A DNA stretch of 64,000 bases from an uncultured Acidobacteriia bacterium (GTDB lineage Bacteria; Acidobacteriota; Terriglobia; Bryobacterales; Bryobacteraceae): contig CAIQWJ010000024.1 in NCBI GenBank assembly GCA_903875575.1, positions 124,001-188,000 on the forward strand, given 5' to 3'. Positions 1-8,248 of this stretch are shown one piece after another. A program made the position numbers and the translations under genes. Below the pieces are notes generated by a model that searched no databases, was not told the origin of the DNA, and saw only the letters and a list, made by a program, of their open reading frames with translations. Positions within the stretch are counted from its first letter, which is position 1. The number at the start of each line of letters is the position of its first letter.

Positions 1-248
1 GCTTGTCGCCAGAACACCGGGTCCATATCGGACCGGAACCGCACCCCGGAGGCTGCCAGATCTGATATCAGCTGATCCGCCGCCGTCGCTCCTGAACGTC
101 TGCAGGCATCATAGTAGACCTCGCACAAATTAGCAGCGTGGGCGTAACAAAGATTAGCCGTGTCCGCCAGTATCGCTTCAACCATTTCACCGCCCGGCTC
201 ACCACTCGCGAATGCAATCATCGCGCTCGCGTCCAGCGTGAAGATCAA
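1..248 (-). CDS. PIN-domain toxin, VapC-like (partial, C-terminus beyond window)
   Basis: Probable ribonuclease toxin of a type II toxin-antitoxin pair. The 82 visible residues begin with the hydrophobic strand and first acidic residue of a PIN fold (LDAS at residues 5-8), with a second acidic residue in the NLCEVYY stretch, typical of VapC proteins. An in-frame stop lies just upstream of the TTG at 248..246, so TTG is the likely start; it overlaps the stop of the antitoxin gene by four bases (TTGA), a usual antitoxin-toxin coupling. The rest of the fold, including the last acidic residues, lies left of the window. PIN assignment is fairly sure; the substrate is unknown. Confidence 0.75.
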   Translation of the reverse strand, partial: MIFTLDASAMIAFASGEPGGEMVEAILADTANLCYAHAANLCEVYYDACRRSGATAADQLISDLAASGVRFRSDMDPVFWRQ

Positions 249-466
249 CGGCCGATTCCCCGGTCCTCACGATTCGTTTCCTCATGCTTCATGCGCAGGA
301 ACTCGTCGACAGGCGTCAACATTCCGGCGTACTTGCCGTAGGAACTGTACCGTGGCTGGTTCAATGGAAGATTGCCTCCCATGAGTGCGTCAACCAGCGC
401 CCGCCGTTCTTCCGGAGTAAGACGGCTTGCTTCATCAAGAATTCTCTCGAGGGCAGATGGAGGCAT
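245..466 (-). CDS. putative antitoxin of VapBC-like pair
   Basis: Small 73-residue protein directly upstream of and overlapping the PIN-domain gene, therefore its likely antitoxin. The N-terminal half (ALERILDEASRLTPEERRALVDALM) looks like the helical segment often found in short antitoxin or addiction-module proteins; the rest is polar and probably disordered. The ATG is preceded by AGGAA at a sensible distance. No clear DNA-binding fold is visible, so the family is not named; the function rests on size and gene order. Confidence 0.6.
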   Translation of the reverse strand: MPPSALERILDEASRLTPEERRALVDALMGGNLPLNQPRYSSYGKYAGMLTPVDEFLRMKHEETNREDRGIGR

Positions 467-653
467 GAAAATGTTCCTGAATCGATTCTACCGCAAATCG
501 GTCCATGCAACCGCCGCTCAGAAGGCGCTCCATCCCCCGTCATGAAACCGTAAGACACCGTTACATCCACCCAAATCCGCCGTCCACCGCCACCCCACTG
601 TTAATATAAAAGTTTGCCGGGAGCCGCCGAAGGCTCTCGTTCCATGAGGTTGA

Positions 654-2441
654 ATGCAGCCATCTGAAACCGGTAATCCGGACTACTTTCACAAGGTAGT
701 GGATTGCCAGTGGGCCTGTCCCGCCCACACCAATGTTCCGGAATACATACGTCTGATCGCCCAGGGCAAGTACGCCGAATCGTACATGCTCAACCGGGCC
801 TCCAACGTGTTCCCCTCCGTTTTAGGACGCACCTGCGACCGTCCCTGTGAACCGGCTTGCCGGCGTGGACGTCTCGAATCCGATAAGCCCGTCGCCATCT
901 GTCGCCTCAAACGCGTCGCCTCCGACCTTCGCGGCGACGTCAGCGACATGCTGCCGAAAATTCCCACAAAGAAGAACGGCAAACGCATCGCTCTCGTCGG
1001 TGCCGGCCCAGCCTCCCTGACGGTCGCTAACGACCTCATGCCGCTCGGCTACCAGGTCACCATCTACGAGCGCTACGGCAAGCCCGGCGGCCTGATGCGG
1101 ACCAACATCCCGTCCTTCCGCCTCCCGGAAAAAGTCCTCATGGACGAGATCAACATGATTCTCGACATGGGCGTCGAAATCCGCTACGATTCGCCCGTCG
1201 AAAGCATGTCCGGTCTGCTGGGCGAAGGCTATGACGCCATCTTCGTCGGCAGCGGCGCGCCTCGCGGCAAGAATCTCGATCTCCCCGGACGCAACGACAC
1301 CGACCGCATCCACATCGGTATCGACTGGCTCGGCTCCGTCGCCTTCGAACACATCGATAAGATCGGCGAAAAGGTTCTCATCATCGGCGTCGGCAACACC
1401 GCCATGGATTGCTGCCGCACCTCGCTGCGTCTCGGCGGCAAAGACATCAAAGTCATGGCCCGCCGCCCGCGCGCATTCTTCAAGGCCTCTCCCTGGGAAC
1501 TGGAAGACGCGGAAGAAGAAGGCGTGGAAATCGTCATCAACCACGCCCCCAAGCGCTTCGTGATCGAAGACGGCAAACTCGTCGGCATGGAGTTCGACCG
1601 GCTCGAATGGGACGAAAAGGCTGAAAAGTCCAAAGTCCTCGAAACCATCATCATCCCCTGCGACGACGTCATTCTCGCCATCGGCCAGGACAACGCCTTC
1701 CCGTGGATTGAGAAGGATCTCGGCATCGAATTCGACAAATGGGGCCTGGCGAAGGTCGACCAGCGTACCTTCATGTGCACCCGCCCCGGCGTCTTCTTCG
1801 GCGGCGACTCCGCATGGGGGCCGAAGAACATCATCTGGGCAGTGGAACACGGCCACCAGGCAGCAATTTCCATCCACAACCATTGCCAGTCGGTCCCGGT
1901 CACGGACCGCCCGGCCCACGGCATGAACCTCCTCAGTATGAAGATGGGGATCAGCGAGTGGAGCTATCACAACGATTTCAACCCTGCCCATCGGCAGAAG
2001 ATGCACCACGTCGATCTCGTGCAGCGCTTCAAAGATCTCAACATCGAAGTCGAACTCGGCTTTGACCTGGAGCAGACCGCGCGAGAAGCGCAGCGCTGCC
2101 TCAATTGCGATATCGAAACCGTCTTCAGCGCACCCAAGTGCATTGAATGCGACGCCTGCATCGATATTTGCCCCGTTTCCTGCCTGACCATGGAGAAGGA
2201 CGGCCCCGAAGAGGAATTGCGCAAGCACCTCACCGTGCCCGCCATCAATCTGGATCAGGCGCTCTTTGCTTCAAAACCCCTCCCGCAAACCGGCCGCCTG
2301 ATGCTCAAGGACGAAGACCTGTGCGTCCACTGCGGCCTGTGCGCGGAACGTTGTCCCACGGCGGCGTGGGATATGCAGCAATTTCAGATTTTCATCTCAC
2401 ACGCCGGTGATCCGGTAACTACACAATGCGCAGCGGCATAA
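654..2441 (+). CDS. NAD(P)/FAD-dependent iron-sulfur flavoprotein, GltD-like (putative KorC-type electron-transfer subunit)
   Basis: 595 residues. It begins with the cysteine-rich domain of glutamate-synthase small chains (Cys residues about 18-70), followed by an FAD site (GAGPAS, residues 116-121), an NAD(P) site (GVGNTAMD, about 246-253) and a C-terminal bacterial ferredoxin domain with two 4Fe-4S clusters (CIECDACIDICP near 495 and CVHCGLCAERCP near 557). It overlaps the next gene, korA, by 16 bases. The context argues against glutamate synthase, since no large subunit is present, and for shuttling electrons between NAD(P) and the adjacent 2-oxoacid oxidoreductase, as in the 2-oxoglutarate:NADP+ oxidoreductases described in aromatic-degrading betaproteobacteria (from memory). 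Family certain, partner inferred. Confidence 0.85.
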   Translation: MQPSETGNPDYFHKVVDCQWACPAHTNVPEYIRLIAQGKYAESYMLNRASNVFPSVLGRTCDRPCEPACRRGRLESDKPVAICRLKRVASDLRGDVSDMLPKIPTKKNGKRIALVGAGPASLTVANDLMPLGYQVTIYERYGKPGGLMRTNIPSFRLPEKVLMDEINMILDMGVEIRYDSPVESMSGLLGEGYDAIFVGSGAPRGKNLDLPGRNDTDRIHIGIDWLGSVAFEHIDKIGEKVLIIGVGNTAMDCCRTSLRLGGKDIKVMARRPRAFFKASPWELEDAEEEGVEIVINHAPKRFVIEDGKLVGMEFDRLEWDEKAEKSKVLETIIIPCDDVILAIGQDNAFPWIEKDLGIEFDKWGLAKVDQRTFMCTRPGVFFGGDSAWGPKNIIWAVEHGHQAAISIHNHCQSVPVTDRPAHGMNLLSMKMGISEWSYHNDFNPAHRQKMHHVDLVQRFKDLNIEVELGFDLEQTAREAQRCLNCDIETVFSAPKCIECDACIDICPVSCLTMEKDGPEEELRKHLTVPAINLDQALFASKPLPQTGRLMLKDEDLCVHCGLCAERCPTAAWDMQQFQIFISHAGDPVTTQCAAA

Positions 2442-4237
2442 ACGATTTTGCATTCAAACTGGCCTCCGTGAACGGGACGGGTTCCGCCAGCTCCAGCATC
2501 CTGCTGATGCAGGCAATCTTCCGGATGGGCGTGCCCGTCTCCGGCAAGAACCTGTTCCCGTCGAATATTCAGGGCCTCCCCACGTGGTATGAAATCCGCG
2601 TGAACAAAGACGGCTATACGGCGCGCGCGCCACAGTACGATCTCATGGTCGCCATGAACGCGCAAACCTATGCCCGCGACGTGGCGGAAGTCCGCTCCGG
2701 TGGCTATCTGGTTTACGATTCCACCTGGCCTCTCGATCCGGATCTGTTCCGTGACGACGTGACGTTCATCGGCGTCCCCCTGGCCCGTCTCTGCAATGAG
2801 AATTTCCAGGGCGCGCGCGAACGCATTCTGGTGAAGAACATCGCCTGTGCCGGTGTCCTCATCGCGCTGCTCAACATTGACGAAGAGATTGTCGAACAGT
2901 TGCTCGACGAAAAATTCAGCAAGAAGAAAGCCCTGCGCGATTCCAACACGAAGGCGCTCCAGCTCGGCCGCAATTTCGTTCGCGAGAATTACTCCTGCCC
3001 CCTGCCCTTCCATCTGGAAAAGATGGATGGCAACAAGGACAAGATGCTGATTGATGGCAACTCCATGGCCGCCCTGGGTGCCATCTACGCCGGTGCCACC
3101 GTCGCCGCCTGGTATCCCATCACGCCCGCTACTTCGGTGATGGATAACTTCAAAAGCTACGCCGATAAGTTCCGCAAAGACAAGGAAACCGGCGAAAGCA
3201 ACTTCATCTTCATCCAGGCGGAAGACGAACTCGCCGCCATCGGCATGGTGATCGGCGCATCGTGGAACGGTGCCCGCTCCTTCACCTCCACTTCCGGCCC
3301 CGGCATCTCGCTGATGAACGAACTGCTGGGTCTGGCTTATTACGCGGAAATCCCGGCCGTCATCGTCGACGTGCAGCGCGTCGGCCCCTCCACCGGCATG
3401 CCGACCCGCACGCAGCAGGGCGACATTCTCGAATGCGCCTACGCTTCGCACGGCGATACGAAACACATTCTCCTCTTCGCAGCGAACCCATCGGAATGCT
3501 TCGACTTCACGGTCCGCGCTTTCGATCTTGCCGAACAGTTCCAGACTCCCGTTTTCATGCTTTCCGATCTCGATATCGGCATGAACGACTGGGTCACGCC
3601 GAAAGTGAAGTGGGACGACAACTACCGCCCCAATCGCGGCCTGGTCCTCACCGCCGAGCAACTGGAAGCGATGCCGAAGTTCCATCGCTACCTGCCGGAA
3701 GAAGGCACCAACGTACCGGCGCGTACCCTGCCCGGCATCCACCCGAACGGCGCGTTCTTTACCCGCGGTTCCGGTCACAACAAGTACGGCGGCTACACAG
3801 AAGTTCCGGCCGAATATCAGGAAGTGATGGACCGCCTGCTCCTGAAGCACAAGGAAGCGGCGAAGTCCGTCCCCCCGGCTGAAATCGTGAAGCGCCCCGG
3901 CGCCACCGTCGGCATCATCTCGCTCGGCGGGTGCGATCCGGCCGTACGCGAAGCCGCGGACATTGCCTCCAAAGAGGGCAACCCGACCGACTACATGCGC
4001 ATCCGCGCTTTCCCCTTCGGCGAAGAAGTGGAAAAGTTCCTGGCCGATCACGAATATTGCTTTATCGTGGAGCAGAATCGCGACGCGCAGTTGCGCACGC
4101 TGCTGCTGCTCGAAACCAACGTGGCAAAAGAAAAACTGCGGTCCGTGCTCAATTACAGCGGCTTCCCGCTGAGCGCCAGAACCGTGCTCGACGCCATTGC
4201 GGCGCAAGTGGAGGAACTCGATGCCGTCAATCGTTAA
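2426..4237 (+). CDS. korA: 2-oxoacid:acceptor oxidoreductase, fused gamma-alpha subunit
   Basis: 603 residues. Residues 1 to about 185 match the gamma (pyruvate/ketoisovalerate oxidoreductase) domain; from about 210 (GNSMAALGAIYAG) the pyrimidine-binding TPP domain of the alpha subunit follows, with the YPITPAT motif typical of 2-oxoglutarate or 2-ketoisovalerate ferredoxin oxidoreductases. The gamma-alpha fusion is the common KorA form. It works with the beta subunit downstream to decarboxylate a 2-oxoacid oxidatively to the acyl-CoA. The start overlaps the flavoprotein gene and the end overlaps korB, so the three are translationally coupled. The substrate (2-oxoglutarate versus branched chain or pyruvate) cannot be fixed from sequence alone. 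Confidence 0.88.
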   Translation: MRSGINDFAFKLASVNGTGSASSSILLMQAIFRMGVPVSGKNLFPSNIQGLPTWYEIRVNKDGYTARAPQYDLMVAMNAQTYARDVAEVRSGGYLVYDSTWPLDPDLFRDDVTFIGVPLARLCNENFQGARERILVKNIACAGVLIALLNIDEEIVEQLLDEKFSKKKALRDSNTKALQLGRNFVRENYSCPLPFHLEKMDGNKDKMLIDGNSMAALGAIYAGATVAAWYPITPATSVMDNFKSYADKFRKDKETGESNFIFIQAEDELAAIGMVIGASWNGARSFTSTSGPGISLMNELLGLAYYAEIPAVIVDVQRVGPSTGMPTRTQQGDILECAYASHGDTKHILLFAANPSECFDFTVRAFDLAEQFQTPVFMLSDLDIGMNDWVTPKVKWDDNYRPNRGLVLTAEQLEAMPKFHRYLPEEGTNVPARTLPGIHPNGAFFTRGSGHNKYGGYTEVPAEYQEVMDRLLLKHKEAAKSVPPAEIVKRPGATVGIISLGGCDPAVREAADIASKEGNPTDYMRIRAFPFGEEVEKFLADHEYCFIVEQNRDAQLRTLLLLETNVAKEKLRSVLNYSGFPLSARTVLDAIAAQVEELDAVNR

Positions 4238-5270
4238 GCCGCGCGTAGCGCATCCCAGCCTGAAGCGGAATGACGTTGGCCTCACGGTCCGTGACTACGA
4301 AGGTCAGATGTCCACCCTCTGCGCCGGTTGCGGTCATGATTCCATTACCGCCGGCATCACCCGGGCGCTGTGGGAACTTTCCATTCCTCCGCACATGATC
4401 GCCAAGATGAGCGGCATCGGCTGCTCGTCCAAAACGCCCACTTACTTCGTGAACGGTGCTCACGGCTTCAACTCCGCGCATGGCCGCATGCCAGCCATCG
4501 CCACCGGCGCCAATGCGGCCAATAAGGAACTGACCTACGTAGGCGTCTCCGGCGACGGCGATTCGCTTTCCATCGGTCTCGGCCACCTGTGCCACGCCAT
4601 TCGCCGCAATCTGAAGATGCTGTACGTCATCGAAAATAATGGCGTCTACGGGCTCACCAAGGGGCAATTCTCCGCCTCGGCCGACGTTGGCACCAAGAGC
4701 AAGAAGGGTGAAGTCAACCTGATGGCCCCTATTGATCCCGTTATGCTCGCTCTCAGCATCGGTGCCACCTTCGTCGCCCGCAGTTTCTCCGGCGATAAAG
4801 AACAGCTGGTGCCAATCCTGAAAGCCGCACTCTCGCATCGCGGCCTCGCTTTGGTGGACGTGATCTCCCCGTGCGTGACCTTCAACGACCACGAAGGCTC
4901 CACTCGCAGCTACATCTACACCCGTCAGCACCTGCATGAGGCGACGGAATCGAACTTCGTCCCGCCAGCCCGCGAAATCGTCGCCGAGATCGCCAGGCAG
5001 GGTGGCACGAATGTCACGATGCATGATGGCAGCGTGATTCACTTCTCGCGCGTGCCAGATAACTACGACGTTTCCGACCGCAAGGCCGCTATGGATTACA
5101 TCCGCGAGCATCCGGCGGAAGTCGTCACGGGTATCCTGTACGCCGATGAAAGCGTACCGGAAATGCACGAGATGAACAAGACCCCGTCCACGGCACTGGC
5201 TCATCTGCCGTACGAAAAGCTCTGCCCGGGTTCGGCAATCCTCGACAAGCTCCAGGCCAGCTACCGCTAA
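4221..5270 (+). CDS. korB: 2-oxoacid:acceptor oxidoreductase, beta (TPP-binding) subunit
   Basis: 349 residues from the ATG at 4221, chosen over an upstream in-frame ATG because GAGGAA sits at 4211-4216. It carries the CAGCGH cysteine motif near residue 34 that helps bind a 4Fe-4S cluster, and the TPP/Mg motif GDGDSLSIG near 111 ending in ENNGVYGLTKGQ. Typical KorB length. It pairs with the fused gamma-alpha subunit just upstream, overlapping it by 17 bases, and completes a three-gene unit with the NAD(P)-binding flavoprotein. No terminator is obvious after the gene. Confidence 0.88.
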   Translation: MPSIVKPRVAHPSLKRNDVGLTVRDYEGQMSTLCAGCGHDSITAGITRALWELSIPPHMIAKMSGIGCSSKTPTYFVNGAHGFNSAHGRMPAIATGANAANKELTYVGVSGDGDSLSIGLGHLCHAIRRNLKMLYVIENNGVYGLTKGQFSASADVGTKSKKGEVNLMAPIDPVMLALSIGATFVARSFSGDKEQLVPILKAALSHRGLALVDVISPCVTFNDHEGSTRSYIYTRQHLHEATESNFVPPAREIVAEIARQGGTNVTMHDGSVIHFSRVPDNYDVSDRKAAMDYIREHPAEVVTGILYADESVPEMHEMNKTPSTALAHLPYEKLCPGSAILDKLQASYR

Positions 5271-5305
5271 ACTGGCTCCCAGCTGAACACTCGAAACAGG
5301 TTACT

Positions 5306-5329
5306 GAGCCGCGACTGTAAAGGAGCGGT
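5306..5329. repeat. dispersed intergenic repeat, GAGCCGCGAC/GGAGCGGT type
   Basis: The string GAGCCGCGACTGTAAAGG followed by AGCGGT lies between korB and the CBS gene. A close copy is at 19592 and a core copy (ACTGTAAAGGAGCGGT) at 28351. It has no coding content. The three copies are all in intergenic DNA. Confidence 0.6.
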
Positions 5330-5483
5330 GCGTAAATTTTTCTTGAGCAGCCGGATCTGATATTCGCGCCGCGACTGCCGGGAGTGGCCTGACGTCTCCC
5401 CGCCCCGAAAAATTAGACCTTGTTTTCAACCTCCAACAGGAGTACTGTTAGCTGGTACTAAGTCCGGTTCACAGGAGGCTGCA

Positions 5484-5933
5484 ATGCCGCTTTCCGATAC
5501 GATTCACGCCGTTCTTTCGCGGAAGGGTTGGGGGATCTACTCCGCCGCACCACACGTTTCCGTCTACAACGCCGTCCAGATGATGGCCGATAAAGACATC
5601 GGTGCTCTCGCCATCATCGGCCCCGACCGCCTGCTCGGCATCTTCTCCGAACGCGACTACGCCCGCAAAATCATCCTTCTGGGCCGATCGTCAAAGGACA
5701 CTACCGTTGGCGAAGTCATGTCGCACCCGGCAACCTCGGTAACTCCTGACGACACAGTGGCCGACTGCCTCCGTATGATGAACACCTACCGTCTGCGTCA
5801 CCTGGTCGTCGTCGAAGGCGGCCGCCCGGTCGGCATGGTCTCCATCGGCGATCTCACCAACTGGATCATGGCTGCGCAGGAGGACATGATCGTCCACCTC
5901 CACGGCTACATCAGTGGGAATTATCTGGGCTAA
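5484..5933 (+). CDS. tandem CBS-domain protein
   Basis: 149-residue protein made almost only of two CBS domains (about residues 12-66 and 76-132), the fold that senses adenine nucleotides or similar ligands. Motifs such as DKDIGALAI, GIFSERDYARK and MSHPATSVTPDDTV are typical. It has a strong SD (AGGAGG at 5474-5479). Stand-alone CBS pairs may regulate a partner enzyme; korAB upstream is a possible but unproven one, 213 bases away. A truncated, decayed copy of this gene lies about 11 kb downstream at 16391, on the same strand. Confidence 0.88.
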   Translation: MPLSDTIHAVLSRKGWGIYSAAPHVSVYNAVQMMADKDIGALAIIGPDRLLGIFSERDYARKIILLGRSSKDTTVGEVMSHPATSVTPDDTVADCLRMMNTYRLRHLVVVEGGRPVGMVSIGDLTNWIMAAQEDMIVHLHGYISGNYLG

Positions 5934-5948
5934 CCGCGCGCCTGGCGT

Positions 5949-7400
5949 TCATCCGAGGCCGAGGTTTCGCACGATCTGCTGAAACCGGGCGTCCGAATGC
6001 AGCGGTTCAAACACCGGGTCCACCTTGACGAACAGAATGTAATAGGGTCGGCTTACCGCCGCCTTCTGCAGATCCGCCATAGCCAAATCTCGTTCGTCGC
6101 GCACCATGTGCCAGACCGCACGTTCGTAGTTATAAGTTGGATTGTCGGCATTCACCGCAATGAGACGTCCGAACGTATCCTGCGGATTTGATCGCCAGAC
6201 ACGGTCGATCCACGCTTCACGCGCCTCATCGGCCCATCCCATCCAGAATGCAGTCGCCGCTCCGCGATCATCCACATACTCGCGATACATGTGCTTCATC
6301 AAATGCGCGCGGGAGCGCCAGTCGATCGCAGGCTCCGAACGGGGATTTATCGCGACGGCCCTGTCCGCGAGCGCAATCGCGTCGTCATAGCGTTTCAGGA
6401 AATACAGTATGCCTGCCTTGTCCGCCAGCGGCCCACTTTCCACCGGAGCCAGCCGAATCGCCTCGTCGATCTCCCGAAGACCCTGGTCTGGATGCCCCAT
6501 CGCAGTGTGATACTGGGCAAGCCAAACGCGGTAGCGCCACACGCTGGGCTCCAGTGTCACAGCTTTGGCCAGCGTTGCCTCTGCCTCCTGGATTTTAAAA
6601 TCCCGAGTACCCAGAACGTACCCCAGCGCCCCCTGGCACCGGCCGCAGTCCGGGTCCCGCCGCACGGCTTCGCGGGCCAGTTGCTGAAAGGTCGACATTT
6701 CCTGACCGGCCACATTGATGATGGGTATCTTCGCTCCACCCCCGAAACGAGCGGAAGCCTCGGCCAGGCCCGCCAGCGCCAGCGCCGAACCCGGTTCCAG
6801 GCTGAGAGCCGAGCGGAATAATTCGTTGGCCTGCGCCAGATGAGGCTCAGAGGCCCGATCAATCAGACTGTACGCTTCAGCGCAGATCGCGGCCACACGC
6901 TCCCCGCGCCGCCAGTGAGACGTACCCCAAATCCCCCCCACGGCGATTGCAACCGCGAGAACACCTGCACCAATCCATCCGATTCGCGATCTTCCGGCCA
7001 CTGGCTCAAAGGTCTTCGCGTCCACCGTGGAATCCGGCGTTACTGCAATATCCGCCGCCCCGCGCTCCGCAACAGAAACGCCCCTCACATCGCCCATCGC
7101 CAGCCGGTAGCCTCTTCCCTGTACAGTCTCCAGCGAATCCGGATCGATTCCCGCGTCTTCGAACAACTTGCGAATTTCAAATACCAGTTGATGAAGAGAC
7201 CCGCTTGAAATCGCCGCCCTGCCCGGCCATACCTGTGCCTGAATTGCGGCACGATCCACCGCCTGCCCCGGCTCCGCCAGCAGCGCCGCCAGTAGTGCCG
7301 CCTGGCGTGGCGTCAGCGCCTGGGCTCCTGAGGGCCCCCGCAATTCCCGCCGTTCCAGGTCCAGTTCTCCGCCAATGAGCAGTATGGTTCTATCAGACAT
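5949..7400 (-). CDS. CadC-like transmembrane winged-helix regulator with TPR domain
   Basis: 483 residues. Residues 1 to about 103 form an OmpR/PhoB-type winged-helix DNA-binding domain (LTPRQAALLAALL ... ETVQGRGYRL). A single membrane segment lies at about 140-165, and the rest is a predicted periplasmic TPR array (for example FRSALSLEPGSALALAGLAEA). This is the CadC/ToxR topology: direct membrane-bound one-component sensing. It is divergent from the PEP-CTERM/collagen operon at 7529, with a shared 128-base promoter region, so it is the best candidate regulator of that operon; this is inference from position. Confidence 0.82.
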   Translation of the reverse strand: MSDRTILLIGGELDLERRELRGPSGAQALTPRQAALLAALLAEPGQAVDRAAIQAQVWPGRAAISSGSLHQLVFEIRKLFEDAGIDPDSLETVQGRGYRLAMGDVRGVSVAERGAADIAVTPDSTVDAKTFEPVAGRSRIGWIGAGVLAVAIAVGGIWGTSHWRRGERVAAICAEAYSLIDRASEPHLAQANELFRSALSLEPGSALALAGLAEASARFGGGAKIPIINVAGQEMSTFQQLAREAVRRDPDCGRCQGALGYVLGTRDFKIQEAEATLAKAVTLEPSVWRYRVWLAQYHTAMGHPDQGLREIDEAIRLAPVESGPLADKAGILYFLKRYDDAIALADRAVAINPRSEPAIDWRSRAHLMKHMYREYVDDRGAATAFWMGWADEAREAWIDRVWRSNPQDTFGRLIAVNADNPTYNYERAVWHMVRDERDLAMADLQKAAVSRPYYILFVKVDPVFEPLHSDARFQQIVRNLGLG

Positions 7401-7441
7401 AGGTGCGCGGATATTTCTTTATCATTTAGTTACACCGCAGT

Positions 7442-7470
7442 CTCAAGTCGTTTTGTATCAGTTGCTTGAG
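7442..7470. promoter_or_regulatory. inverted repeat CTCAAG-N17-CTTGAG in divergent promoter region
   Basis: CTCAAG (7442-7447) and CTTGAG (7465-7470) form a perfect six-base inverted repeat with centres 23 bases apart, about two helical turns. It lies between the divergent starts of the CadC-like regulator (7400) and the PEP-CTERM operon (7529), so it could be an operator for that regulator. Only one copy was seen and short matches arise by chance. Confidence 0.3.
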
Positions 7471-7528
7471 TACGCCTAAGATGTCTCAGGAGAATTTGAG
7501 ATGACAGTCTGGCCGGGCCGGCAGCATA

Positions 7529-8248
7529 ATGGCGATTCGCGCCCCCATGCCCAACAGCCGCCTCGCCCGCCTTGCAGGTTCAATCTGTTTACTTCTGGTC
7601 GCGCCGGTCGTCGCACTGGCTGGCAGCTTCTCATTTGTCGGCAACTTCACAAGCGACGATCAGGTGGAATTCTGGAATTTTTCCGTCTCCTCGGCAATCT
7701 CCATGACCGCTCGTACCTGGTCGTTTGCGGGGGGTACGAATGCACTCGGAGCGCCCATTCCAGGAGGAGGCTTTGCGCCCGTCCTTTCCCTATTTGATTC
7801 CACCGGAATTCTGATCGCCTCCGATCTCGAAGACAGTTCCGGCACTTGCCTGTCACGCGCCACCGACTCTCCCACCGGGGCCTGTTGGGATGCCATCCTG
7901 GACCAGCCCCTGGCAATTGGAAGTTATACCCTGGCACTTTCGGAGGACGACAACACCCCTGTCGGCCCCTCGCTGACGGATGGATTCTCCCAAGCCGGAC
8001 AGGGTAACTTTACCGGCCCAAACTTCGGGCCAGGCATCGGTTCTTTCATCATGAAAGGCTTCTTCCAGCGCTCGAACTTCTACGCCGTGGACCTGACCTT
8101 CGTTGATGGAGCCGCCCCCGGACCGTTGCCTGACTCCAGTGCGCCGGAACCTGGCACCGCATCACTTTGGGCCGCAGGCCTGCTGACCTTTCTGGCGCTT
8201 CGCAGACCAAACGCTTTTCGAAAATCCCTGAGAAGGTCTGACCTGTGA
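7529..8248 (+). CDS. PEP-CTERM exported protein, DVUA0089-like
   Basis: 239 residues: signal peptide (residues 1 to about 31), a beta-rich domain resembling the DVUA0089 family of PEP-CTERM proteins, and a C-terminal sorting signal at about 205-227 with PEP, a hydrophobic helix and a final Arg-Arg. Such proteins are cleaved by an exosortase and linked to extracellular polysaccharide or the cell surface. It is the first gene of a four-gene coupled unit: its TGA overlaps the GTG of the first collagen-like gene. The start is uncertain. ATG 7529 has a weak SD, whereas a strong SD (AGGAG, 7488-7492) precedes an out-of-frame ATG at 7501; ATG 7547 is another option. Confidence 0.8.
   Translation: MAIRAPMPNSRLARLAGSICLLLVAPVVALAGSFSFVGNFTSDDQVEFWNFSVSSAISMTARTWSFAGGTNALGAPIPGGGFAPVLSLFDSTGILIASDLEDSSGTCLSRATDSPTGACWDAILDQPLAIGSYTLALSEDDNTPVGPSLTDGFSQAGQGNFTGPNFGPGIGSFIMKGFFQRSNFYAVDLTFVDGAAPGPLPDSSAPEPGTASLWAAGLLTFLALRRPNAFRKSLRRSDL

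Noticed and set aside
822-5204. Very long antisense ORFs across the korC-korA-korB genes (up to 633 codons)
   Set aside because: Typical open frames opposite high-GC genes; no start signals, and the plus-strand frames carry complete enzyme motifs.
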